Source: BOG-933 sp037147415 (lineage in GTDB: Bacteria; Pseudomonadota; Alphaproteobacteria; Azospirillales; Azospirillaceae). Taken from it: 15,738 bases of DNA. Position numbers and translations under genes: made by a program. Below are positions 5,585-12,841 of the stretch, in pieces; the stretch's first letter is position 1; each line of letters starts with the position of its first letter. Location: NCBI GenBank assembly GCA_037147415.1, contig JBAWVF010000094.1, positions 1 through 15,738 on the forward strand. The letters are read 5' to 3'. Under the pieces are notes generated by a model. The model was not told the DNA's origin, did no database searches, and worked only from the letters and a program-made list of their open reading frames with translations.

Positions 5585-8416
5585 TTAGTGTGCTGCGGCC
5601 CAATTGTCGGCAATGCCGGCCTCTGCAATAAGCGGGACGCCGAAATCGGCGGCTGACTCCATCACGGCGCGGACTAAGCTGGTGGTCGCCTCCAGTTCGG
5701 ATTCAGGCACTTCGAAGATTAGTTCATCATGAACTTGAAGTAATAGCCGCCCGGTCAGGTGACCGGCGGCTAAGGCTCCGGGAATGCGGATCATCGCGCG
5801 TTTTATGATGTCGGCGGCGCTCCCCTGAATCGGGGCATTGATCGCCTGACGTTCGGCGCCGGAGCGGCGGCCGGGGTTGCGATCATTGATATCACGGATA
5901 TGACATTTACGGCCGAACAAGGTTGTGACATAGCCGGTTTGGCGACAACCGGCTTTTGTGGCTTCCATCCAGTCGCGCAACTCGTGAAAGCGGTCGAGAT
6001 AGTCGCGAATAAAGCTCGTCGCTTCTCCGGTAGAAATACCAAGCTGTTTGCCCAGACCGAAGCCGCTGATTCCGTAAATGATACCAAAATTAATGGCTTT
6101 CGCCTTTCGGCGTAGATCGGATGTCATGTCGGCAAGGGGAACCCCGAACACCTTGGACGCCGTTAATGCATGAACATCGACACCATCCCGAAAAGCTTGT
6201 TTCAGCGCTTCAATATCGGCAATCGCGGCAACCAGCCGAAGCTCTATTTGGGAGTAGTCGACCGACAATAATTTGAAGCCCGGCGGTGCAACGAAGGCCG
6301 TTCGTATCTTACGGCCCTCATCACTGCGAATCGGGATGTTTTGAAGGTTAGGGTCACTTGAAGCCAGCCGTCCCGTACTGGTTGTCGCCATTGAAAAAGA
6401 GGTGTGTACGCGTCCTGTACGTGTAGCGATCTGCTGCGGCAAAGCATCGGTGTACGTGCTTTTCAGCTTGGCCAATTGGCGCCAATCAAGAACTTTTTGA
6501 GCAATTTCAAGGCCTTGCTCGGCGAGCGGTTCGAGGGTGGCGCTGTCGGTTGACAGCGTACCGCTCTTGCCCTTTTTGCCGCCGGTCAAATTCATTTCAA
6601 CGTACAGCACCTCGGCCAATTGCTTGGGCGAGCCGACATTGAAGGAATGCCCGGCCAGCCGGTGTATCTCTCCTTCCAGTTCCGCAAGCCGGACGCCAAA
6701 GTCACGCGACAACCCGGCAAGTACGGTACGGTCAACACATACGCCTGTACGTTCCATCTCGACAATCACCGGAACCAACGGTCGCTCCAGTGTTTCGTAA
6801 ACAGCAACCATATGGTCTTCGACCAGGCGCGGCTTCAGTGTACGCCACAGTCTGAGGGTGATGTCGGCGTCTTCTGCGGCATAGGTACAGGCGACATCCA
6901 GTGCGACTCGGTCGAAAGTGATTTGTGCTTTACCGCTGCCACAGACTTCGGCAAAGCTGATGGTTTTGTGCCCAAGGTGAAGTTCAGATAACTCATCCAT
7001 TCCGTGGCCATGCTTGCCGCCGGCAACAACATAACTAATCAGCATGGTATCATCATAGGGGGTGACGGCAATATTGTGTTGAGCGAATACTTGGGCATCA
7101 AATTTCAAATTATGAGCGATCTTCAAGACGCCCGGATGTTCCAACAGCGGCTTAAGCGCGGCAAGGGCCGCTTGAACCGGTATTTGGACAGGCTTTGCCT
7201 CACCGAAATCGAAACCATCTTCACGCGAATCAGGGGCGACATGGCCAAGTGGAATATAGCAGGCAAGGCCCGGCTTGACGGCTAATGATACCCCGACCAA
7301 TGTTGTCGTGCTCGGATTTAACGAAGTGGTTTCGGTGTCAACGGCAACCACACCCGCCTCAGTGGCGCGCGCTATCCAGGCTTCAAGTGCATCAAGGCTT
7401 TGTACCAGCTCATAGTTCACGGATTCGGGTGGCGCTACCGGCGGATGATTGACGGACTCAGGCGTCTCATTAATCGGTGCAGGTGTCGGAGACGGCGCAG
7501 CGGGTACGGCAACGCTAGTGCCATGACCATGCAGGAACTCGTTTTCAATGCGGTGAACAATGGTCTTGAAACCTTGCTCACGCAGAAAAGCAAATAGTAT
7601 GTCCGGATCAGGCCGCTGGGCTCGCAACGAGTCAAGCGGAACCGGAACCGGCGTCTCCATTGCCAACTGAACCAATTGTCGAGAAATTCGGGCTTGTTCG
7701 GCAAATTCCAGTAAAGACTGTTTGCGCTTCGCCTGTTTGATCTCACCGGCTCGGCTAAGCAAAGTATCGAGATCGCCATATTCATTAATAAGTAAAGCCG
7801 CTGTTTTAATGCCAATGCCCGGCACGCCGGGAACATTGTCGGTGCTATCTCCGGCCAGCGCCTGGACATCGACCACCTTGTCCGGTGTCACGCCGAATTT
7901 CTCGAAGACTTCCGCCGGGCCAAGCGTCTTATTCTTAATCGGGTCGAGCATTGACACGCCCGGCCCGACCAACTGCATCAAGTCTTTATCCGAAGACACG
8001 ATCACCACATCGCGCCCGACTGCGCGCGCTAAGCGCACATAAGAGGCGATCAGGTCATCGGCCTCGTAGCCTTCCAACTCGACCGACGGCACGTTAAAGG
8101 CGCGGGTGACCTCCCGTATCAACGGGAATTGGGGCACCAGATCAGGCGGTGTGGCTTCTCGATTGGCCTTATACGCCGGATAAATCTCGTTGCGGAAGTT
8201 GACTCGCCCGGCATCGAAAATGACCGCGACGGCCTGCGCCTTGCAGTCGGCCAACAGCTTGATCAGCATGTTGGTAAAGCCGAGTACGGCCCCGATCGGC
8301 GTTCCGTCGGACCGAGTGAGGGTCGGCAACGCATGGAAGGCCCGGAAAATGAATCCGGAACCGTCCACCAGATAAAGTGTTCCCGGATCCGGGACTGTGG
8401 AATTGGTATCAGTCAT
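5585..8416 (-). CDS. polA: DNA polymerase I
   Basis: This is a 943-residue family A polymerase that fills gaps in excision repair and replaces RNA primers on the lagging strand. The N-terminal 5'-nuclease domain covers about residues 10-290 (YLVDGSGFIFRAFHAL, EGYEADDLIA, SSDKDLMQL, GDSTDNVPGVPGIG). A Pro-rich linker follows. The 3'-5' proofreading domain keeps its acidic residues (DTETTSL at about 360, HNLKFDA at about 435, AAEDAD at about 514), so it should be active. The polymerase domain shows motif A (SVDYSQIELR, about 718), motif B (RRKAKAINFGIIYG, 769-782) and motif C (QVHDE, about 894). I chose the ATG at 8416 (MTDTNST); an in-frame TTG at 8443 would add nine residues, and neither has a strong Shine-Dalgarno. 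It lies 45 bp downstream of the potassium channel gene on the same strand. Its stop overlaps the palindrome TAAGGCCTTA (5578-5587). Confidence 0.98.
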   Translation of the reverse strand: MTDTNSTVPDPGTLYLVDGSGFIFRAFHALPTLTRSDGTPIGAVLGFTNMLIKLLADCKAQAVAVIFDAGRVNFRNEIYPAYKANREATPPDLVPQFPLIREVTRAFNVPSVELEGYEADDLIASYVRLARAVGRDVVIVSSDKDLMQLVGPGVSMLDPIKNKTLGPAEVFEKFGVTPDKVVDVQALAGDSTDNVPGVPGIGIKTAALLINEYGDLDTLLSRAGEIKQAKRKQSLLEFAEQARISRQLVQLAMETPVPVPLDSLRAQRPDPDILFAFLREQGFKTIVHRIENEFLHGHGTSVAVPAAPSPTPAPINETPESVNHPPVAPPESVNYELVQSLDALEAWIARATEAGVVAVDTETTSLNPSTTTLVGVSLAVKPGLACYIPLGHVAPDSREDGFDFGEAKPVQIPVQAALAALKPLLEHPGVLKIAHNLKFDAQVFAQHNIAVTPYDDTMLISYVVAGGKHGHGMDELSELHLGHKTISFAEVCGSGKAQITFDRVALDVACTYAAEDADITLRLWRTLKPRLVEDHMVAVYETLERPLVPVIVEMERTGVCVDRTVLAGLSRDFGVRLAELEGEIHRLAGHSFNVGSPKQLAEVLYVEMNLTGGKKGKSGTLSTDSATLEPLAEQGLEIAQKVLDWRQLAKLKSTYTDALPQQIATRTGRVHTSFSMATTSTGRLASSDPNLQNIPIRSDEGRKIRTAFVAPPGFKLLSVDYSQIELRLVAAIADIEALKQAFRDGVDVHALTASKVFGVPLADMTSDLRRKAKAINFGIIYGISGFGLGKQLGISTGEATSFIRDYLDRFHELRDWMEATKAGCRQTGYVTTLFGRKCHIRDINDRNPGRRSGAERQAINAPIQGSAADIIKRAMIRIPGALAAGHLTGRLLLQVHDELIFEVPESELEATTSLVRAVMESAADFGVPLIAEAGIADNWAAAH

Positions 8417-8461
8417 GGCGGAAACATGGCCGAACCGGAGCAAAAAGTCATCACCGGAACG

Positions 8462-9448
8462 CTAAAAATCGTCGGGCGGCGAGCGATTGGCCGACGGTGA
8501 ATGGCGGATAATGGCGCTGAAACCGAACAGCAACAACAATACCCCCATTACAATTTCCATCGCCGAGATGAAGCGAATCGGGCCGCTGATCGGCTGGATG
8601 TCGCCATAGCCGACCGTGCTTAGCGTCACCACCGAGAAATACAGGCATTCGGCAAAGTTCAGTGTGTGAGGCGTACCGCTGGCGATAAAGTTGATGCCGG
8701 TAAAAAGCCGCTGCGCAATCGAATAAAGTGCGGCGAAGATAATGACAAGCAAAGAATAAAAAGTCAAAAAGGCAAAGGCCGGCATCACCAGTCGGGAGGC
8801 CTGTTGAAAAAAACCTTCAAACAATAATCCGACATCCAGCAAGAAAATCGCAATGTCGCGGCTGACAAACAACACGATTACCGCCAACACGGCCTGAAAG
8901 GCCACGAATGGAACCGGAGCGAATTGTCCCCCGAAGCCTCCCGGTAAGGCAAAGGTCAGCGCAATCATGCCGACCATCGGCAGCAACCATAGAAAGATCT
9001 CTCCGAAATGCGAATCATGGCGTGGTCGGCGCGAAATCACGATATTGCGCACGCTCCGCGATCGAATCGCGGCCCCTCCCAAAAAAGCAAGCAAAGGCAA
9101 AATGAAGCCTAGTGCCTGCTCGCGCGGACTGACGCCGGCAAAGTTACTTTCGACGATGACCGTGAAAATACAGGCGTAAATCCCGATAAAATTAACCAGC
9201 GACAAGGTAAAAAAGTGGCTGCCCGGAAATACCCGGTGGAACACGGCCACGACGAATATAACGGAGCCCAGCAATACGAACGCCAACGTTCCCGCAACGG
9301 CCTTAATGGACAGGGCAATGACGCTAAGCAAGAATGCCGTAAAGGAAACCGCCCCGATCCAACCGCGCTGGGCCGGAACAGCCCGAGCCGGGTGATGCCG
9401 TATCTCCTCACGAGGGGGCGGGAGCGTATGGCGGGGTGATTGATCCAT
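8462..9448 (-). CDS. Pore-loop potassium channel family protein
   Basis: This 328-residue inner-membrane protein should conduct potassium or a related cation. The potassium selectivity filter is intact: TVGYGD at residues 278-283, preceded by a pore helix (ECLYFSVVTLS) and followed by the last membrane helix (about 289-313). Five or six hydrophobic segments precede the pore: about 30-48, 52-71, 84-100, 111-127, 150-167 and 179-213. A further helix lies at about 221-245. There is no S4-like ladder of regularly spaced arginines and no RCK/TrkA-N or cyclic-nucleotide domain after the pore. The C-terminus is only a short polar tail. It sits 24 bp after dnaJ and 45 bp before polA, all on the minus strand, so read-through transcription is plausible. 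The exact channel subfamily is not assigned. Confidence 0.88.
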   Translation of the reverse strand: MDQSPRHTLPPPREEIRHHPARAVPAQRGWIGAVSFTAFLLSVIALSIKAVAGTLAFVLLGSVIFVVAVFHRVFPGSHFFTLSLVNFIGIYACIFTVIVESNFAGVSPREQALGFILPLLAFLGGAAIRSRSVRNIVISRRPRHDSHFGEIFLWLLPMVGMIALTFALPGGFGGQFAPVPFVAFQAVLAVIVLFVSRDIAIFLLDVGLLFEGFFQQASRLVMPAFAFLTFYSLLVIIFAALYSIAQRLFTGINFIASGTPHTLNFAECLYFSVVTLSTVGYGDIQPISGPIRFISAMEIVMGVLLLLFGFSAIIRHSPSANRSPPDDF

Positions 9449-9472
9449 CGGTTGCGGCCCCCAGGTTCACGG

Positions 9473-10624
9473 TCAGTCTTTGAGATCCTCCCACAATTCC
9501 CGCACCTTAGCAAAGAATCCCTCGGATTCCGGATTTGTGGTGGCCCCGGCCCCGGCTTTTTCGAATTCGCGTAACAAGTCTTGTTGTTTCTTGGTCAAAT
9601 TGACCGGCGTTTCAACCATGGCCAGAATAAACATATCACCGCGTGCAATGCTGTTCAGCACCGACATGCCGCGACCCTTCAACCGGAATTGTTGCCCGGT
9701 TTGCGTGCCGGGCGGCACGGTGACCTTAGCCCGCCCACCATCAATGGTCGGAACCTCAATCATACCGCCGAGCGCTGCCGTCGTCATCGGGATCGGCACC
9801 CGGCAATGGATGTTCGACCCTTCGCGTTGAAAGAAGCGGTGCGGCGCCAGCGCCAGGAAAATGTAAAGATCACCCGGAGAGGCGCCGCGCAAACCGGCTT
9901 CGCCCTCGTTGGACAGGCGCAGACGCGTCCCGTCTTCGACGCCGGGGGGAATGTTGACTTGAAGCGTTTTCTCGCGGCGGACTCGGCCGGTCCCGCTACA
10001 TTGCCGGCACGGATCCTTGATCACCCGCCCGGCGCCGTGACAACTCGGGCAGGTACGCTCGATGGTGAAGAAGCCCTGCTGGGCTCGAATCTTGCCGTGA
10101 CCGCTACAGGTCGGGCAGGAAACCGGCTGTTGTGCTCCCTCGGCTCCGGTGCCCTTGCACCCTTCGCAGGCGATCGAGGTCGGCACTCGCACGGTGGTAT
10201 GAGAGCCCTTGAAGGCATCTTCAAGGGTGATTTCCATGTTGTAGCGCAGGTCGGCGCCCCGGGCCCCGCTGTTGCCGCCGCCGCCGCGCCGGTTGCCCAT
10301 GAAGTCGCCGAACATCTCGTCGAAGATATCGGCAAAGCCACCGCCAAAATTAAAGTCGAATCCGCCGGGTCCACCCCCGGCGCGGCCTCCGCCGCCATTC
10401 TCGAACGCGGCATGGCCATATCGATCATATGCCGCACGCTTTTGTTCATCGCGCAGCACATCATAGGCTTCGTTTATTTCTTTGAACTTGTGTTCAGCGT
10501 CTTTGTTTCCGGGGTTTCTGTCCGGATGATACTGCATCGCCAGTTTGCGATAGGCCTTTTTCAGCTCGTCCGCACTAGCGGTTTTCGAGCAACCGAGCAG
10601 TTCATAATAATCTTGTTTGGCCAT
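9473..10624 (-). CDS. dnaJ: Chaperone protein DnaJ (Hsp40)
   Basis: This 383-residue co-chaperone stimulates DnaK ATPase and delivers unfolded clients in the cytoplasm. It has the full type I layout. The J-domain is residues 1-70 with HPD at 33-35. A Gly/Phe-rich region follows at about 75-120 (GGGGRAGGGPGGFDFNFGGGF). Four zinc-binding repeats come next (CEGCKGTG, CPTCSGHG, CPSCHGAG, CRQCSGTG), all eight cysteines present. The C-terminal substrate-binding domain includes VNIPPGVEDGTRLRL and VPPGTQTGQQFRLKGRGM. The start is the ATG at 10624 (MAKQDYYELLG); a longer frame reaches upstream to 10675, but its first 17 residues run through the dnaK-dnaJ spacer and are not family-like. It lies 84 bp downstream of dnaK on the same strand. 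Confidence 0.98.
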   Translation of the reverse strand: MAKQDYYELLGCSKTASADELKKAYRKLAMQYHPDRNPGNKDAEHKFKEINEAYDVLRDEQKRAAYDRYGHAAFENGGGGRAGGGPGGFDFNFGGGFADIFDEMFGDFMGNRRGGGGNSGARGADLRYNMEITLEDAFKGSHTTVRVPTSIACEGCKGTGAEGAQQPVSCPTCSGHGKIRAQQGFFTIERTCPSCHGAGRVIKDPCRQCSGTGRVRREKTLQVNIPPGVEDGTRLRLSNEGEAGLRGASPGDLYIFLALAPHRFFQREGSNIHCRVPIPMTTAALGGMIEVPTIDGGRAKVTVPPGTQTGQQFRLKGRGMSVLNSIARGDMFILAMVETPVNLTKKQQDLLREFEKAGAGATTNPESEGFFAKVRELWEDLKD

Positions 10625-10661
10625 CAGATATTCCAGCGCCGTGCCTGCACCATTACCCGCG

Positions 10662-10688
10662 CCCTCCCTCGGCAAAACCGAGGGAGGG
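10662..10688 (-). repeat. Strong intergenic hairpin between dnaK and dnaJ
   Basis: The arms CCCTCCCTCGG (10662-10672) and CCGAGGGAGGG (10678-10688) are perfectly complementary over 11 bp with a 5-nt loop. In the direction of transcription (minus strand) it begins about 20 nt after the dnaK stop and is followed by CGCGGGTAATG, not by a U-run. It is therefore a poor intrinsic terminator. It more likely protects the dnaK 3' end, marks a processing site or partly attenuates dnaJ. Confidence 0.75.
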
Positions 10689-10708
10689 GTTTCCGGACCC
10701 TTTTACAG

Positions 10709-12637
10709 CTACTTCTTCTTGCTGTCGTCGACTTCTTCAAAGTCGGCGTCGACAACACCGGCCTTGCCGTCCGCATGAGCGGCATCGCTCGCTGCGGCCC
10801 CTTCCGCACCGCCGGGCGCACCTTCACCGCCGGCCCCGGCCTTGTACATCGCCTCGCCCAGTTTCATGGAAACCTGAGCCAGGGCGTCGGTTTTCGACTT
10901 GAGCGCGGCAAGATCACCGCTGTCGAGCACGGTCTTCAGATCGGCAATCGCCTTCTCGGCCGCCGCCTTGTCGGCCGCGGGCACCTTATCGCCGGCATCC
11001 TTAACCGTACGCTCGGTGGTGTGAATCAGGGCGTCGGCATGATTGCGGGCGTCAACCAGCTCGCGCCGTTTCTTGTCCTCGCTGGCGTGGAGTTCCGCGT
11101 CCTTGACCATCTTCTGAATGTCGGCGTCGCTGAGTCCGCCCGAAGCCTGAATGCGGATCTGCTGCTCCTTGCCGGTCGCCTTATCTTTGGCGCCGACATT
11201 GACAATGCCGTTGGCGTCGATGTCGAAGGTGACCTCGACCTGCGGCACGCCACGCGGCGCCGCCGGAATTCCGACCAGATCGAATTGACCCAGCATCTTG
11301 TTGTCGGCCGCCATCTCGCGCTCGCCCTGGAAGACGCGGATGGTCACGGCGTTCTGGTTGTCCTCGGCGGTAGAAAACACCTGAGACTTTTTGGTCGGGA
11401 TGGTCGTATTGCGGTCGATCAAGCGGGTGAACACGCCGCCCAGGGTCTCAATCCCCAAGCTGAGCGGGGTCACGTCGAGCAACAGCACGTCCTTGACGTC
11501 GCCCTTGAGCACGCCACCCTGAATTGCGGCGCCGACCGCAACCACTTCGTCCGGGTTGACGCTGCGATTCGGTTCCCGTCCGAAGAACTGCTTGACCGTC
11601 TCGATGACCTTGGGCATGCGGGTCATGCCGCCGACCAGAATCACCTCGTCGATTTCCGAGGCCTTGATGCCGGCATCGCGCAGGGCGGCGCGGCAGGGCT
11701 CGACGGTACGGCGGACCAGCTCATCAACCAGCGCCTCAAGTTTGGCCCTGGTCAGTTTGATGTTAAGATGCTTGGGTCCGGTTTGATCGGCGGTGATGAA
11801 GGGCAGGTTGACTTCGGTCTGAGTCGCCGAGGACAGTTCGCACTTGGCCTTTTCCGCCGCCTCTTTCAAGCGCTGGAGCGCAAGCTTGTCTTTGCGCAGG
11901 TCGATGCCCTGCTCCTTGTGGAACTCGTCGGCCAGATAATCGATGATCTTGGCGTCGAAATCCTCACCGCCCAGGAAGGTGTCGCCGTTGGTCGACTTCA
12001 CCTCGAACACGCCGTCACCGATTTCCAATACCGAAATATCGAAGGTGCCGCCGCCGAGGTCGAACACCGCGATGATGCCGGTGCCCTTCTTTTCCATGCC
12101 GTAAGCGAGCGCCGCAGCGGTCGGCTCGTTGATAATCCGCAGCACTTCCAGCCCGGCGATCTTGCCGGCATCCTTGGTCGCCTGACGTTGGCTGTCGTTG
12201 AAATAGGCGGGAACCGTGATCACCGCCTGGGTGACCTTTTCACCCAAATAGTTTTCCGCGGTTTCCTTCATTTTCTGAAGGATGAAGGCGCTGACCTGGG
12301 AGGGGCTGTAGCGCTTGGAGTGCGCCTCGACCCAGGCATCGCCATTGTCGCCGGAGATGATCCGGTAGGGCACCAGGGCCTTGTCCTTATTGGTAATCGG
12401 GTCGTCATAGCGGCGGCCGATCAAGCGCTTGATCGCGAAAAGCGTGTTTTCCGGGTTGGTCACCGCCTGGCGCTTGGCCGGCTGGCCGACCAGCCGTTCG
12501 CCGCCCTGGGTGAAGGCGACCATCGACGGCGTCGTGCGTGCGCCTTCGGTGTTCTCGATGACCTTTGCCTGTGACCCTTCCATCACGGCGACGCAGCTAT
12601 TCGTCGTGCCAAGATCAATGCCGATGACTTTGCTCAT
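10709..12637 (-). CDS. dnaK: Chaperone protein DnaK (Hsp70)
   Basis: This 642-residue ATP-dependent chaperone refolds proteins in the cytoplasm with DnaJ and GrpE; grpE is not in the window. The nucleotide-binding domain (1 to about 383) shows IGIDLGTTNSCVAV at the N-terminus, VPAYFNDSQRQATKDAG, FDLGGGTFDIS (about 192-202) and LVGGMTRMPKV. The hydrophobic linker VLLLDVTPLSLG starts at about residue 384 and leads to the substrate-binding domain. The tail is Ala/Gly-rich and ends with EEVDDSKKK. Length and all core motifs are normal. The ATG at 12637 is preceded by AGAGGTAGGA. A sigma-32-type promoter lies about 100 bp upstream, and a hairpin separates the gene from dnaJ downstream. The gene is divergent from uvrB across a 204-bp spacer. 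Confidence 0.99.
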   Translation of the reverse strand: MSKVIGIDLGTTNSCVAVMEGSQAKVIENTEGARTTPSMVAFTQGGERLVGQPAKRQAVTNPENTLFAIKRLIGRRYDDPITNKDKALVPYRIISGDNGDAWVEAHSKRYSPSQVSAFILQKMKETAENYLGEKVTQAVITVPAYFNDSQRQATKDAGKIAGLEVLRIINEPTAAALAYGMEKKGTGIIAVFDLGGGTFDISVLEIGDGVFEVKSTNGDTFLGGEDFDAKIIDYLADEFHKEQGIDLRKDKLALQRLKEAAEKAKCELSSATQTEVNLPFITADQTGPKHLNIKLTRAKLEALVDELVRRTVEPCRAALRDAGIKASEIDEVILVGGMTRMPKVIETVKQFFGREPNRSVNPDEVVAVGAAIQGGVLKGDVKDVLLLDVTPLSLGIETLGGVFTRLIDRNTTIPTKKSQVFSTAEDNQNAVTIRVFQGEREMAADNKMLGQFDLVGIPAAPRGVPQVEVTFDIDANGIVNVGAKDKATGKEQQIRIQASGGLSDADIQKMVKDAELHASEDKKRRELVDARNHADALIHTTERTVKDAGDKVPAADKAAAEKAIADLKTVLDSGDLAALKSKTDALAQVSMKLGEAMYKAGAGGEGAPGGAEGAAASDAAHADGKAGVVDADFEEVDDSKKK

Positions 12638-12666
12638 GTCCTACCTCTTGTTGCTGGCGAATCCCC

Positions 12667-12690
12667 GGCGGCCCGGTGACCGGCACCGCC
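12667..12690 (-). other. Potential stem-loop in the dnaK 5' leader
   Basis: Read on the minus strand, GGCGG pairs with CCGCC at the outer ends. A wobble, one mismatch and three more pairs continue the stem around a GTCA loop. It lies about 30-53 nt upstream of the dnaK ATG, inside the predicted leader but outside the ribosome binding site. Stability and function are not established. Confidence 0.35.
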
Positions 12691-12742
12691 ACGATCCCCT
12701 GTCGATCCGTACGGCGGTATAATGTGACTAACTTGCCGTTGG

Positions 12743-12774
12743 CACATATAAGCAGCTACCGTTCGCCCTGCAAC
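12743..12774 (-). promoter_or_regulatory. Sigma-32 (heat-shock) type promoter for dnaK
   Basis: On the minus strand the -10 element reads CTTATATGTG (12752-12743), which fits the alphaproteobacterial heat-shock consensus CYTATNTNNG at every defined base. Eighteen bases upstream is GTTG (12774-12771), three of four to the CTTG -35 core, and 18 is within the usual 17-18 spacing. Transcription would start near 12736 and leave a leader of about 100 nt. The consensus is recalled from the literature on alphaproteobacterial groE/dnaK promoters; its use here is inference. No CIRCE-type inverted repeat was seen. Confidence 0.62.
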
Positions 12775-12841
12775 CTCTGCCGCACCTCAAAAAAGTCGGA
12801 TTCATGTCGATTTTGCCGTTAACGCTGTTAATCTTCGTCTC

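Noticed and set aside
5578..5587. Palindrome TAAGGCCTTA between the channel-fusion gene and polA
   Set aside because: It is a 10-bp palindrome with no loop or T-tract and overlaps the polA stop; too little to call a terminator.
8417..8443. N-terminal extension of PolA from a TTG at 8443
   Set aside because: The nine extra residues are not family-like and have no better ribosome binding site; the ATG at 8416 gives a normal PolA N-terminus.
10625..10675. N-terminal extension of DnaJ to 10675
   Set aside because: DnaJ proteins begin at MAKQDYYELLG; the extension runs through the intergenic spacer and has no homology pattern.
9581..12574. 997-residue plus-strand ORF across the dnaJ-dnaK region
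   Set aside because: It lies wholly antisense to two certain genes, its protein shows no recognisable domain, and its openness is explained by the codon bias of dnaK and dnaJ.
12718..12723. Perfect TATAAT on the plus strand as a uvrB promoter
   Set aside because: No acceptable -35 hexamer is found at 16-19 bp, and it would give an unusually long leader; left uncalled.
12638..12841. LexA (SOS) box for uvrB or CIRCE element for dnaK
   Set aside because: I searched the spacer for GTTC-N7-GTTC, GAAC-N7-GTTC and the CIRCE inverted repeat and found no match.
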